From contig JASKMD010000008.1 of assembly GCA_030144725.1 (NCBI GenBank), positions 10,215,529 to 10,279,528 on the forward strand: a DNA stretch of 64,000 nt, read 5' to 3'. The DNA is from Haematococcus lacustris. Its lineage: Eukaryota; Chlorophyta; Chlorophyceae; Chlamydomonadales; Haematococcaceae. The position numbers and the translations under genes were made by a program. The notes under the pieces are model-generated. The model ran no database searches. It had not been told where the DNA came from and saw only the letters and a list, made by a program, of their open reading frames with translations. Positions 33,161-44,865 of the stretch are shown here, one piece after another. The stretch's first letter is position 1; every line of letters begins with the position of its first letter.

Positions 33161-36100
33161 ATGGGTTGCAAGGCCTTCACGTCGAGCAAGAGCTGTTGTC
33201 GCGTTACGCTACAGTCTCGGCGTCACCTCCATTCTAGCCTATGTAATCGAGTTAAGGCACCCATCAGGAGGAACGCCAGCAGCAGCCAAGGACCGGAGGT
33301 GCTGGATGTGTCTTACGACTTTGTAGCCCAGAACCAAGGCATCTTCAGGTCGCTGCCGCTATGGTCGGGGGGCTTGAGCATTGTCGCGCTCCTCTTAAAC
33401 CGCGCAATCTCCGGCGTGCGTGACGCCCCAGCAGGACATGCCCTACTGGCCCAGGCCTGATTGTATTTGCATACATCTGCATTCATCTGCCCGCCACCTC
33501 CTAACAGAACTGCAGATATTCCATCAGCCCTGACAGCCGACCAAGCACACCTTGTGTGCCCCTGCACAGATACACGCACCACGCACCACACGCCAAGCCT
33601 AGCCAAGCCTTCCCAGCTCTAGACAACTCCAGACGGCTGGTTCCGCCCAATCGTGTCCATCATTCATGACATTCACCCCCATGATTATGCCCCTGCTCAG
33701 ATCGCCCCAGTGGTAGATGCGTCCAGCAGCCAGAGCCGCGCGGATGTGCTGGCCATCATCATGTCAGCGGTGCTCCTGCTCACAGGCCTGCAGTGGCTGT
33801 CGCTCAAACCAAAAGTGGTCCCCTCGGTGAGCTGTCACACCTGGCCCAGCTGCAGCAAGTCCACCTTTCTGGTACAGCCTGGTAGGCCCTGAGCAGGCCT
33901 GGCCCTGGGAGCTGCCCAGGCACACTGAACCCAGCACCCTCCCAGCCACCCTGCACTGAGCTGGGTGGCAGCAGCAGTGAGTGTAGGGGTAAGGGGGCCA
34001 TATCCTGCCCCTGTTCCACCACTTGGGACTGGGGAGAAAGATAGAAAGACTGCGTTCTTGCCAGGGGGCGAGCATGAAGGGAGAAGGGTAGCATTGGCCG
34101 TGGCCCCTTGCTGCCCTCCCACCAGATCTGCTAGCATGGCCCCACTGCTGGCTGCCCTCCCACTCACAGTTGACCTGACTCAGAGAGCTCCTAAGCCACA
34201 CTGAGCCTTGCTAGCCAGCCTAACCCACTACTGGACATGGGGTGGGCTGGAACGGTTGCAGGTCACACTTGAGGGTGAGGAGGTGAACTGGGTGGACCGC
34301 GAAGTACGGCTGCCGGCCGCTGCTGTCGAGGAGCTGCAGTGGACTTGGTCAGCCCTGCGGGCCTGCACGCGCTGCAAGTCCCTGGTGGTCTTGCTGGAGT
34401 GAGTTAGGGCAGCAGGGTAGGGGCTGCAGGGGAGGGGTGTCAGGCGTAAGGGATCAGGGTGAGCACTTTGCAAGCATCGTTGGAAGGTTGAGGGTGCGGA
34501 CTGGGTGATGGGTTGGGATGGGAAAAGTGTGCTGCAATGAGAGCATGGGGGAGGGGTGCAAATGACATCATGCAAGGGAGATATAGCAAAGCCTGTTTAC
34601 GGGTGGTGGGTGGGTCCTGCGCTGCTGCTATGGTCGCAGGGTGCAGGGAGAGGTCTGTGCAATGTGTGAAAGGTTGCATTTGTTGCAGCAGGCAGTGTAG
34701 CTGTGGGCATGGCAGCATTGCCTGCAGCTAGCCATGGGAATGCCTGACTCTCGCTTCTCCGCCTGAATACTCACCAGGCTGCGTGTGAGAGTGGCATGTT
34801 AGCTGCATCAGCCCTTGGTGTCAGGCCGCAGGTGCGGGTCAGCAGCAGGCATCAGCAGTCATGCGGGTGCTGTGCCACGATGCTTCCATGATGCACCAGG
34901 AGCAGCAGCAGCGACAGCAACCCCACCCCGCAGGAGCCCTGACCCTGACACCACCCCAGACTCCGTGCCCTCCCCTTCTGCACCTGGTCTTGTTGTTCGA
35001 CAACGTCAGGTGCCACCACTTTTGACGTGAAATCCAGGGAGCCCAGGGGCATGAGGGTGGCATTGGTGCAGGCTGGCTGCAGGCTGAGAGTTTGTGGGCT
35101 GTGCTGTCCCTGGCTGCGTGTGCAGTGGCCGCACCATCTTCTGTGCTGGCCTCCTGAAGCCTGGTGTGCAACCAGGCAGTGCCCAGGCGGGCGACATCTG
35201 CACCGCTTGCATGAAGACAGGCCAAGGCAACTACCTGGCCAACCTGGTGCTGTACCCAGGTGCCAGGGGCAGCAGCGGCAGCAGCACATGGCTAGCCTAG
35301 CGGCCCCTCCCCCTTCCCCTCCCCCTCCCGGCGGGGCAGGGCGGGGCGGGCCAGGGGCAGCAGCAGGGGTGGCGACAGGGGCAGCGGCAAGGTGAAGGGC
35401 ACAGGTGGCAGCAGCTGCAGCACAGCTGTGGCACCAGAGTGGCACAGTCATAAGACTGCACGGCACCACAAGCACTAGGCAGGGGCAGAGGCAAGGGGCA
35501 GGGGCTGGTGCAGGAGTGGACACAGGGGCGTGCTGGGCCATAGTGAAGACATGTATATGTAATTAATGTATGAATGTGGGCAGACCCAGCGTGGCACTGA
35601 TGCTTGCAGGGAGAGCGGAGTTTGTGTCATTTCTGCCGGAGAACACCCAGGGTGTTGCGGTGCAGCCCATAGCTGACCGAGGCGTGCTGATAGCCGGCAT
35701 TGACGCAGTGCGGGGCTTGGGCAGGCTGGACCAGGTGCGCCAGGGGGCGAGCTGCATGCAGGCATGGGTCATTGTGAGAGTCACACCATGACATGTACCC
35801 TCAGTGCTGCTGCAGTACACTCGGCAGTGACAGTCGCGCTGTGCATTGACCATGCCATCAGCTGCTCTGCTGGCCGTGCGCCCCTTCATATCAATGGGGG
35901 GTTGGGACGGTTGGTGACGCACTGCATGGTTTGAAGTCCAAGCATCATGCAAGCCGTGGCTGGTGTCTGTCCTGTCATGTTGTCCTGTCTTGATGGCCAC
36001 AGTTGGATGCGTGTGGGCCAACATATAGTTGTCAGACTTTGGTTGGTCCTTGGCCCCTGCCCTCGCAGGCCTGGCTGGCGTCTGTGGCAGACAAGCTGGA

Positions 36101-36173
36101 AGTGAGCCTGGAGGGCGTGAAGCCTGTCAAAACAGGCGTTGGCTTTGGGGCGACTGGCAAGGTGCAGGCGTAG
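33161..36173 (+). CDS. CCB4: CCB4-like cofactor assembly protein of cytochrome b6f (CCB2/CCB4 family)
   Basis: CCB4 works with CCB2 in the thylakoid membrane to attach haem ci covalently to cytochrome b6. Six exons join in phase: 33161-33415, 33701-33826, 34262-34398, 35126-35259, 35610-35734 and 36069-36173, for about 293 residues. The N-terminal 50 residues are basic and serine-rich, consistent with a plastid transit peptide. Family signatures are LPLWSGGLSIVALLLNR, a SG/IAPV junction, DASSSQSRADVL, and a hydrophobic span ending LTGLQWLSLKP. Later exons encode VTLEGEEVNWVD, FVSFLPENTQGVA and, at the end, WLASVADKLEVSL. Two membrane spans are suggested (about residues 70-85 and 97-115). The only doubt is CCB4 versus its paralogue CCB2. 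Confidence 0.87.
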
Positions 36174-36193
36174 AGTTCCGACGATGGCGGCCG

Positions 36194-36198
36194 TGTAA
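36194..36198 (+). terminator. Likely polyadenylation signal of CCB4 (TGTAA)
   Basis: TGTAA lies 20 bases after the CCB4 stop. Green algae commonly use TGTAA rather than AATAAA, usually a short distance upstream of the cleavage site. Confidence 0.5.
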
Positions 36199-36907
36199 AC
36201 TCTCCGATGCCGCCGCTTGCCGCCGACATAACCTTTTGCCGCCTCTCGTGGCTCTCAACCTGCCGTGCGCGCTTGCGCTGTCACTCTGGGCTTGTGGGAG
36301 TGTGTGCAGCGCCCCCTGGAGATGTGCAGCTGGAAGTACCGCCCAGCTCTGCCTGCTGGGTACCGCCCCAGGCTAGCAGGGCTTAAAGCAAGAAGTACCA
36401 GCAGGGCTTCAAGCTGGTCAACGACCGGCATAGCTGCGAGTGCCGAGCGTGAGCAGCGAAGTAAAGAAGCGGGAGAAGGAGTATCTAACCTCCCACCTCC
36501 GCGGACAACTCCTAGCAGTTGGCCGTGCCGGGATGATGAAGGGCGGCGGGTCGCTAGACGTCGAAGCAGGTCTCTGAATAATGATGATCGATGCGCGCAA
36601 GCGCCACGACACACTGCGCCTAGCGAACCTGTCCAGCTGTGAAGTGTGGAAGTGGATTGCGATTCCCTCGCGTTTCCTAGTTTCCCTCGCGTTCCCTAGT
36701 TTCCCTCGCGTTTCCTAGTTTCCTGGTTCCCAACCTGTGACAAGTGTGTTCCGGCAACTGCTTCCCAGCTGCTTTGCCCGCCACCCAGAGCCTGCGGTGC
36801 AGGAGTGCCTGCTTGACATTAACCTGAAGGTCGGTGAAGCGTCCCACTGGGCTGGCGGCTGCTACAACATAACATCCAAGGGCGAACACTTACGCATTTG
36901 CGTCGCG

Positions 36908-38412
36908 ATGGCCGACAGCGAAGACAACTCTCAAATCTGTTGGGTGTGCCATGAACCTGCAAATGGCGCCGTGGCGCAGGCGTTGATAGCTCCCTGCGAA
37001 TGCCCGAGATTGGTCCACGCGCACTGTCTTGCGCGGTAAGGACGCGAAGTGCAATATCTCACGCAATTGACGAGCACAATTGACGAGCACAATTCCGATG
37101 GCTCGCTAGGTGGCAGCTGCAAAGCGCTGGCAAGGATGAGGAGCTCAATTGTCGCTTCTGCCGCAAGGCAAGCTGTGGCCACGTCGCATTGCTGCCAGTG
37201 GGAAAGGGCTGTGACGTTGGGTGGTAGGAATATTTAAAGCAGGAATGCGGATGACCATTGGCATATCTTGGCTGGGTTTTTGCCTTGGTTTCTGGCTGGG
37301 TTTAGGACCACCATCCCGGGGTGGGTTCCGGCCACAATACCCCCTGTGCATGCTGCTGTGCAGAGATTGCCTGACTGGCGGTCAACCCTTACCCCAGCGC
37401 ACATGGAGCCGACTACGCCCCTCACGGTGGCAGTGCTACATAAAGGTGGGTGCCTGGCCAGCAAGGCAAGACAACCAGAGCATGGGCGCAGTGCAGGAGG
37501 TCTTGTACCTCTCGTTCTCTCATTGTGCGATACAAAGCAAGAGAGGAGGGTGGGTGCATGCAGGAGCCCTTGCTCATAGTCCTGGATGATGTGCCATGCA
37601 GGAAGGTGCTACAGGCTGCAGGTGTGGCCAGGCGCTGAGGGCATCCAGCACTTCTGCAGCCTGCTGTGTGAGATCACTGGTGAGTCCAAGCCTGCTGCTG
37701 GCAGGGCACTCGCTACAGGTCCAGCTGTACTGCCTGTACTGCCTGTACTGCCTGTACTGCCTGATTCCACTGGGCAAAGCATACATGTGTGCGGGGCCCT
37801 GCCTCCCCTCATACTTGCAGGGGGGCCCACGCTGGATTGCATGCAGGTGAGTCGCATGCATTCAGGCCTGTCACCCTCCTGCGCAGCCACGTCACACAAC
37901 ATGGCAGGCATCTCGTCACTCAACATGAGCACCCATCTCCCAGCACATTATTCCCCTACTATTATGGGCAGGGGCTGTGTTATCTGTAATCCGAACTGTT
38001 TGCATGCTGCAAGCATTTGGTACCAATACCTGATTCACTACCCCAACCCGCTTACGAAGGCCGGGAAATCTATGTTGGCATGAATCACATGCTCTGATGT
38101 AAGGAACAGCTTCAGCATTGCGCGGTGCACACATGCTACGGAGCTACTGGCAGCTAGGCTTGGGCCTTGGGAGCTCGGTCTCGCAGCCTCTTGAAGCCCA
38201 ATGCTGGGTACTCCTTGCCCTGGGCAGGAAGTCTGCCTCGGTGTGGACACCTGCACAGCTCTTACATTGGCAACAGTTACGTTGACAACATTGCCGGAGT
38301 ATCCAGGTGCTGGAGCAGGCAAACACAGCTGGGCTTGTCTGCAACACTAGGGCACAGCAGCTGGCACAGCCTCCATACAGCCTGAGCCGCTGCTGTACTA
38401 CTGCGCCCCAGC

Positions 38413-38445
<33 letters not shown>

Positions 38446-39035
38446 GGACATGGATGCGCGGTCTAGCAGCCGCTTGTAGACCCATCTCCCAGCAGCATAA
38501 AGTGCTGTCACCTCCACACGACACATCACCTTCACCTGCCACCAGCCTTCCATACCCATGTTGCCATCATCGCTGCTGCCCCGCCACGGCAGGTGACGTT
38601 TCAATGCAAAGCCCCAGGCACTGGACAGCCCCTGAGCTTGAGGGGCCTCTCTGCCTTCAACGCCGCTATTCATTGTGCAGCCGTGGCAGCAGCTGAGAGG
38701 GGGGCTAGTGAAGCGCCTCGAACTCCTGGCAATGTGGCACTGGCACCGCAGCTGCTGGGTACCGACTCTGCCCTGGCTAGCGACCCCTCCTCACCCAGCA
38801 GCCAAACCCACACCCAGCAGCCAAACCAACAGCATGAGACTGCCACGCCAGCCCTCTCTCCCTGCCCACCCCCTCTCACCAACACTACGGCATGCGCCTC
38901 CAGTCCAAGTGTGAGAAGCTCAGCCCACGCCCACCACAGCACAACACGGCTGCTCCACCAGTCACTGTCATGGGATGGCCAGGACTTCATCTTGCGACTG
39001 GGGCAAAGCGACCCAGGGAGGCTGGCTGGGGCAGT

Positions 39036-39112
<77 letters not shown>

Positions 39113-39402
39113 GTGCAGTCGCTGGGGGTCAGGGCCCTGAGCGCTGCCCAATGCCACCAAACAGCCCTGGCCGGTGTGAGTGGACGCGCAAGTTGTACAA
39201 TAAGGCTGCAGACCTCCTCCGTCACTGCTTCCAATGCTTGTGTATGCAAGAGCAAGGCTGGATAGAAGACAGGTATGGTTTCCAAGCAGTTCATGTGGTG
39301 AGGGAAGGCACACTGCATGCTGGCTGCTGCTGCATGAGCAGCTGGTCTTGGCTGCAACCGTTTGCTCCCCAGCTGCTGACGCTGTCAAAAACGCTGTGCT
39401 GA
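36908..39402 (+). CDS. RING-CH (MARCH-type) zinc-finger protein of the volvocine expanded family
   Basis: RING-CH domains act as E3 ubiquitin ligases. Exon 1 (36908-37035) begins MADSEDNSQICWVCHEP and includes PCECPRLVHAHCLAR. Exon 2 (37110-37167) gives WQLQSAGKDEELNCRFC, completing the C-x2-C...C-x-C...H-x2-C...C-x2-C ligands, and ends at a GC donor. Exon 3 (37364-37445, LPDWRSTLTPAH) and exon 4 (37602-37679, YRLQVWPGAEGIQHF) match the second, PB1/ubiquitin-like part typical of these algal proteins. Exon 5 starts at 38593 (VTFQCKAPGTGQPLSL) and runs through a polyGln tract to 39402. Exons 4 and 5 do not join in phase, so a short exon is missing or lost. A Fanzor relic lies in that intron. 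Function beyond the domain is unknown. Confidence 0.8.
37943..38315 (-). mobile_element. Fanzor family A relic in a RING-CH gene intron
   Basis: Starts with the family A 3' terminus (GCACATTATTCCCCT), here diverged, with the stem partly lost. It continues through the conserved 3' region and a C-terminal coding scrap. It then jumps to two TTACATTGRCAACAG units (38262-38290) and CGGAGTATCCAGGTGC (38295-38310). RuvC-III is deleted. The same CGGAGTATCCAGGTGC follows the 3' end in the 53.7 kb copy, so both may be internally deleted forms retaining both ends. Confidence 0.65.
39037..39111 (+). repeat. CAG repeat, about 24 copies, coding for polyGln
   Basis: A pure CAG tract within exon 5 of the RING-CH gene. 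The reading frame gives glutamine. Confidence 0.9.
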
Positions 39403-40560
39403 GCATGTTTCTGTGTGATAGTGTGATAGAGGGCACCTGTTTCTGTGTGATAGTGTGGTAGAGGGCCCCAGGGGAGTGAAAGGGAGTGTGGCCTTGGGGT
39501 CAGGTATCAGCTGCGAGCTAGAGGCACATCAAGGTGCACAGTCATTGTTTCGCCAGCATCTTGTGGCTGCTTAGTGTCCCTGCAACCAGTATGGAGCCCT
39601 ACTGCGGCCCTGTGCGTGCTGCCCTGCTGCCCTGCAGGGATGCTGGCCTGTCACTGAGCTACATACCTCATGCCATGGGGTACCCTTTCCCCGGCTACAG
39701 CCAGTGGGCGCCAATGTGGCGCTAGACTGGGTTGATGCTGCGTCACCTGATGCTGACGTGTTGTCCTGGACATCCAGGGAAGTGAGGCTCTCACAAAATG
39801 ATGCCTGGTGTGTCGGCCCTGGCTTGGGGTGGGCCGCCATTGAAGCCCTCACTTTGCCACCAGTACAGCGCTTGAACTGCAGCACTAGGCGGCAGCTCGG
39901 GCATGCTCGTCACGAGCCTGCGAGGAGCGGCAACATTAGAGCAGGGCACGCTGGTTGGGGGCCTCAGTACAAGGGGGCATATGTGTGATTTCAGGACGAG
40001 CGAGAGGCTGTTCACCTTGGCCAGCTGCTGCTCCAGCTCTTCCTTCAGGTTGTGGGTGCATCCAAAACTGCTCATCATGGCATTGTGCAGGCCTGCAGAG
40101 GGCAGCAGCAGCCAGAGCAGAGCATGCCACTGTCAGCTCAAGGCCCAGGCACTGCAAGGTTCCAGCTTCATGCATTACCGTCCATCAGTTCACCAACCTG
40201 TAGTGGCTGCGTGCTTCGCAGTGAGATTGTTGGAGAGTGCACGCGTCAAAGCGCCGTTGCAAAGTACCTCACCTCATGGTGCATATCCCTGCATAGCCTA
40301 GTCACGTAGCTCCAGGAGGTAGCGGGTAGCCTGTTGTGCTCAGTGTATTGTACCTGCACCAATTGAATTGCTTGTGCTTGTAGATCAGTAGGCAGAGAGC
40401 ATTCAGCATTTCACAAGGCATTCAGCATCGCGTGGGCATGACACAGTAGCATGGGCCCAGCATGGTGATAAAGACGATGATGGTGACGATGGTGATGATG
40501 GTGATGACGCGGTGGCATGCATCTTGCACTGTCTCAAGATGTGCTGTCACAGATAACCTG
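39403..40560. other. Unassigned stretch with a possible minus-strand exon
   Basis: No recognised gene. A minus-strand segment 40016-40092 (LHNAMMSSFGC...KEELEQQLAK) is bounded by CTGCAG and GTGAAC splice-like signals and could be an exon of an unknown gene. Its neighbours at 39.57-39.9 kb (a serine/threonine-rich frame) are weaker. Confidence 0.3.
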
Positions 40561-40561
40561 C

Positions 40562-40884
40562 ACCGCAGCAAGGCAGGTGGGTAGGCAGGGACTGCAATGC
40601 AGCTTTGAACATGCGCCGCATTGGCGAGAGCAAATGGCAGCTGCTGGAGCTGTGCTGTTGGCAGACCAGCTGAAGCTGCCAGCCAAGGGCAAGGAGTACC
40701 TCGACCAGGGCTGCAAGCGGCTGCGAGACCAGCCACCCAACGCAGCAGCAGCTGCAGCAACCTGTTGCGGTACAGTAGTGTGCCCCCGCTTGAGCTGTTC
40801 CCATCAGCTGTCATCAGCGCATGTCGATCATGCCAACTCTAGGCTACAGCCCTGTTACAGGGGTCAGGCAATAGTGTAGGTAGA
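40562..40884 (+). mobile_element. Fanzor family B relic
   Basis: Plus-strand GRDCNAALN (RuvC-III) and a LELCCWQ block, then an in-frame TGA. The remaining [19 protein letters not shown] lies in the next frame, so the copy is frameshifted. The family B tail follows, with the hairpin CCCTGTTACAGGG and ending GTCAGGCAATAGTGTAGG. Confidence 0.7.
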
Positions 40885-41133
40885 CTAAACACAACACAGA
40901 CAAAACACCACCAACAAAACAATGTCCCTATTGAGGGTCTAGGTGCTGGCACAGATAATGCAGCATTTATTAAATACTTTATAAAACTAGCATTTATATT
41001 TGACAATGGTTCAGATGGTACATTCCCTGGTGAGCAGCGTTATCGAAAACGATAGCCCGCTATGCACATTATCTACACTTTGTCGCCTTGTATTTCAGTA
41101 TCATCGTTTTGCGAGAGGTCACCGGCTCAAACG

Positions 41134-42249
41134 GCGGGGCGGGGCGGGGCGGGGCGGGGCGGGGCGGGGCGGGGCGGGGCGGGGCGGGGCGGGGCGGGGC
41201 GGGGCGGGGCGGGGCGGGGCGGGGCGGGGCGGGGCGGGGCGGGGCGGGGCGGGGCGGGGCGGGGCGGGGCGGGGCGGGGCGGGGCGGGGCGGGGCGGGGC
41301 GGGGCGGGGCGGGGCGGGGCGGGGCGGGGCGGGGCGGGGCGGGGCGGGGCGGGGCGGGGCGGGGCGGGGCGGGGCGGGGCGGGGCGGGGCGGGGCGGGGC
41401 GGGGCGGGGCGGGGCGGGGCGGGGCGGGGCGGGGCGGGGCGGGGCGGGGCGGGGCGGGGCGGGGCGGGGCGGGGCGGGGCGGGGCGGGGCGGGGCGGGGC
41501 GGGGCGGGGCGGGGCGGGGCGGGGCGGGGCGGGGCGGGGCGGGGCGGGGCGGGGCGGGGCGGGGCGGGGCGGGGCGGGGCGGGGCGGGGCGGGGCGGGGC
41601 GGGGCGGGGCGGGGCGGGGCGGGGCGGGGCGGGGCGGGGCGGGGCGGGGCGGGGCGGGGCGGGGCGGGGCGGGGCGGGGCGGGGCGGGGCGGGGCGGGGC
41701 GGGGCGGGGCGGGGCGGGGCGGGGCGGGGCGGGGCGGGGCGGGGCGGGGCGGGGCGGGGCGGGGCGGGGCGGGGCGGGGCGGGGCGGGGCGGGGCGGGGC
41801 GGGGCGGGGCGGGGCGGGGCGGGGCGGGGCGGGGCGGGGCGGGGCGGGGCGGGGCGGGGCGGGGCGGGGCGGGGCGGGGCGGGGCGGGGCGGGGCGGGGC
41901 GGGGCGGGGCGGGGCGGGGCGGGGCGGGGCGGGGCGGGGCGGGGCGGGGCGGGGCGGGGCGGGGCGGGGCGGGGCGGGGCGGGGCGGGGCGGGGCGGGGC
42001 GGGGCGGGGCGGGGCGGGGCGGGGCGGGGCGGGGCGGGGCGGGGCGGGGCGGGGCGGGGCGGGGCGGGGCGGGGCGGGGCGGGGCGGGGCGGGGCGGGGC
42101 GGGGCGGGGCGGGGCGGGGCGGGGCGGGGCGGGGCGGGGCGGGGCGGGGCGGGGCGGGGCGGGGCGGGGCGGGGCGGGGCGGGGCGGGGCGGGGCGGGGC
42201 GGGGCGGGGCGGGGCGGGGCGGGGCGGGGCGGGGCGGGGCGGGGCGGGC
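41134..42249. repeat. (GGGGC)n array, about 223 copies
   Basis: About 1.1 kb of uninterrupted GGGGC. Every strand and frame is open across it, producing GAGRG or PAPPR repeats that should not be called genes. Runs of four G on one strand make stable G-quadruplexes likely. Its flanks, GCTCAAACGGC on the left and CCCGCTTGAGC on the right, are near-inverted copies. The exact length in an assembly may be unreliable. Confidence 0.95.
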
Positions 42250-42904
42250 GAGGCCCGCTTGAGCAAAAGAAGCATGAGCTTGAATGCCGAGTTTTGAGCC
42301 GCCATTGCACTGAGATTTATATATATTTATATATATATATATAAATATTGAGACACATCTCACCGAGTACCTGACAGAGTTCTCTACACGGGTGCGACAC
42401 GGTGTGTGACACTTGAATAGAAACCACGTGGCTAAGACGCGGCACCTGACCGCCTGCCCTCCCGGCCTGCCTCCCACCCTTCTGCCACCCTTTGGCAGGG
42501 CAGGGCATTGTAATGGTTGGTGCTCCTGCAAACACTTGGCTTGCTTCCACCCCTGCTCCCTTCGCGAGATCTGCCCCTATCCCTGCCCGGGTACACACCG
42601 GATGGCCGCGCAACTGATTTGGGGGTCCACCGGAGATTTGCAAGCTGATAAAGAAGTCAAAAGGCTATATGTCGTAGACTCCGCACGGCTGCTTCGTGTC
42701 AAATGTCGTAGACTATATGCGAGTGCTCATCGCAAGGGCGAAGGCGGAGGATATGTTGCATAGCGCATCCGCATCGCCAAAACAGTTACAGCTACAGCCC
42801 CATCTGCCGATCGGCTCGGTGTAAACGTAAGTTTGACTGAGATTTGACCGAGCTGTCAGTTCGCCTGGTTGGCCGTGCTGTCCGCACCAACACGAAAGCT
42901 GGCG
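42250..42904. other. Spacer with AT dinucleotide tract
   Basis: Contains a TATA-type simple repeat at about 42312-42350, next to the very GC-rich array. No gene recognised. Confidence 0.5.
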
Positions 42905-44144
42905 CGTAGTGCATGTCAGCCTTAGCATACATCGCCGCATCCGTGATCGGCTCCAATCTGAAGGCCGTGAAGTGCGGAAACATAACGTTGTCTTTCATCA
43001 CAGCGGACTTTGCAACCTTGGCTGTCTTCAATGGCAACTCACAAACTGCAGCACCTAGTATTCGGTACAAGCATGAGATCCTGCCTGTGGTGAGAGAGTT
43101 TAAGTACTAAGGCATGCACTTCAACCCCAGCGCCACCCCTGCTTTTGCTGCCACTCATATGAGGGCTGGCATGTTCCTCGCCATGCGCCAGGCGTGCAAG
43201 CGTGCTAGAGAGTATGGGGTCCTGCATGATCCCTATGCCCTGTGTCACCTCATTAGAGCGTTTGTGCTCCCCTTGGGGCTGTATGGCAGCCAGGTATGGG
43301 GCACTGCTTTCCTTGGGCATGGTGTGCAACTCTCTAACCCAGTGTAGCTCAGCTTTCTCAGGTTTGCTGCCAGGGTACGTGGCTCAGTGTCAGGCCTGAT
43401 GGTGCTGCACGAGTTGGGGCAGCTGCCCCTCCAGCTTTACTGGCTTAGGGCTGCATGCAAGTTCTGGAACACTGCCAAACTATCCCACAGTGACCTGCTA
43501 GTGAGGGTCATCAAGGCAGATGTGGAGTTAGGCAGGGGTTGCCAGGCCAGCTGGAGTGCTCAGTTCCAGCTTGCCGCCAGAGAGCTGATGGGGGGTGAGT
43601 TCACCTTGAGCCCGGACATGGTCCTAGGCACCAAGGCTATGGAAGTGAAGTGGCTCAAGAGGTGGGGGAGGCGTTGGGTTGGGTTTGAGGGAGATTCTAG
43701 ATTGCCTGAGACGGTGCACCGGGAGAGATGTTCGTATGCTGCATGGTTGAACTGGATGGGGATGGATGGGGATGGCTTTGGCATCAATCACTGCTGAACA
43801 GACAGCTATGTACAGAAGTTCGCACGAGCTTGACTAGGTTCAGGTTAGGCAACAACGGTCTGGGGGTGGAGAAGGCTCGGTTTGAGGGGGTAACTTTCAT
43901 TGATCGGACATGCACCAGATGCACAAAGGGGGTAGTGGATGACGCCATGCATTTCATCTTTGAGTGCACTGCCACGAGTTCCATTAGGGAGCAGCCGGAG
44001 TTTGCCGTGACTTTACAGAACAATAATGAGAATTTGCATGACTTCATGTTGAGCCCATGTGCACCTTTGTTTGTGCACCTTGCTATGAAGTGCGTTACAG
44101 AAAGTCCCGAACCCCTAGAGGGGGAGGGCGGACTAGCAGCCTAA
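42905..44144 (+). pseudogene. Decayed non-LTR retrotransposon (LINE), C-terminal RT part
   Basis: The frame starting at 42913 includes a block typical after the RT core (VVREFKY, interrupted by TAA at 43108-43110, then GMHFNPSATPAF). This is followed by HLIRAFVLPLGLYGSQVWGT, the usual thumb-region signature of LINE polymerases. Further on, RTCTRCTKGVVDDAMHFIFEC matches the C-terminal zinc-finger-like motif of many LINEs. Several stops and frame changes occur, and no catalytic FADD box is visible. It is a 5'-truncated, dead copy that ends before about 44.3 kb. Confidence 0.72.
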
Positions 44145-44865
44145 CGGCTGACGGCTTAAGCGGTGTAAGCTTCGCGCCATGTATTTGTTGTAATAGGTCA
44201 GACCTACCCACGCTGTGGCGGTCAACTACTGCAATTGAGGCACTGATACACATGTGCAATTCAATCCACCAGGGTGAACAAGGTAGCCTCGCTGAATTGT
44301 AAAGACAAGCAACCCACGTTCACACGCATATAACAAGCGTCCTTCTGCAGGAGCAAGCTCATACACGACTATAAAATGCATGTTGAATGACTACCAAACG
44401 AATTTATTTGACCAGACCCTCCACCAACAACTAGGGCTAAAGCACATCCGTAGCATAGAAGCAATAGCTCGTAGTATGCCCGTCACGCCAATCCGTGTCC
44501 GCTGTAGGATGAGCCTGATGCCTGATGCTTATCAACATGAAGAAATGCAGCGGTACACAGCAAGGCAGGCAGGCACCAGGCAGGGGCATGAGCAGGGCAA
44601 GCAATGACGAGGCCTGATCAGAGAGGGTGATGTCAGCCCTGCATGCATACTGTCTAATGCTACCAATGACGTGGTAGATTGTGTGATGTGTGGTACACAA
44701 ACATGATAAAACATGTGGAACCACAAACATGACACACTGGTATAGGCAAACAAGCCAGTGAATGCGTGTTGCGGGAGGAAGCCCGGCGCTTAAATGCAGT
44801 GTCAGCCTGTGGGGCAGCAGTGTAGCCTGATGTGCAGTTTAGTCTTATGACAGTAGCATGACAGT
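44145..44865. other. Intergenic, nothing recognised
   Basis: Short frames only. It lies between the LINE remnant and the Fanzor relic at the 3' end of the cyclase gene. Confidence 0.45.

Noticed and set aside
41000..42531. Long open frames (about 390-470 codons) on both strands across the GGGGC array
   Set aside because: They arise only because GGGGC repeats contain no stop in any frame; the products are pure GAGRG or PAPPR repeats with no flanking gene.
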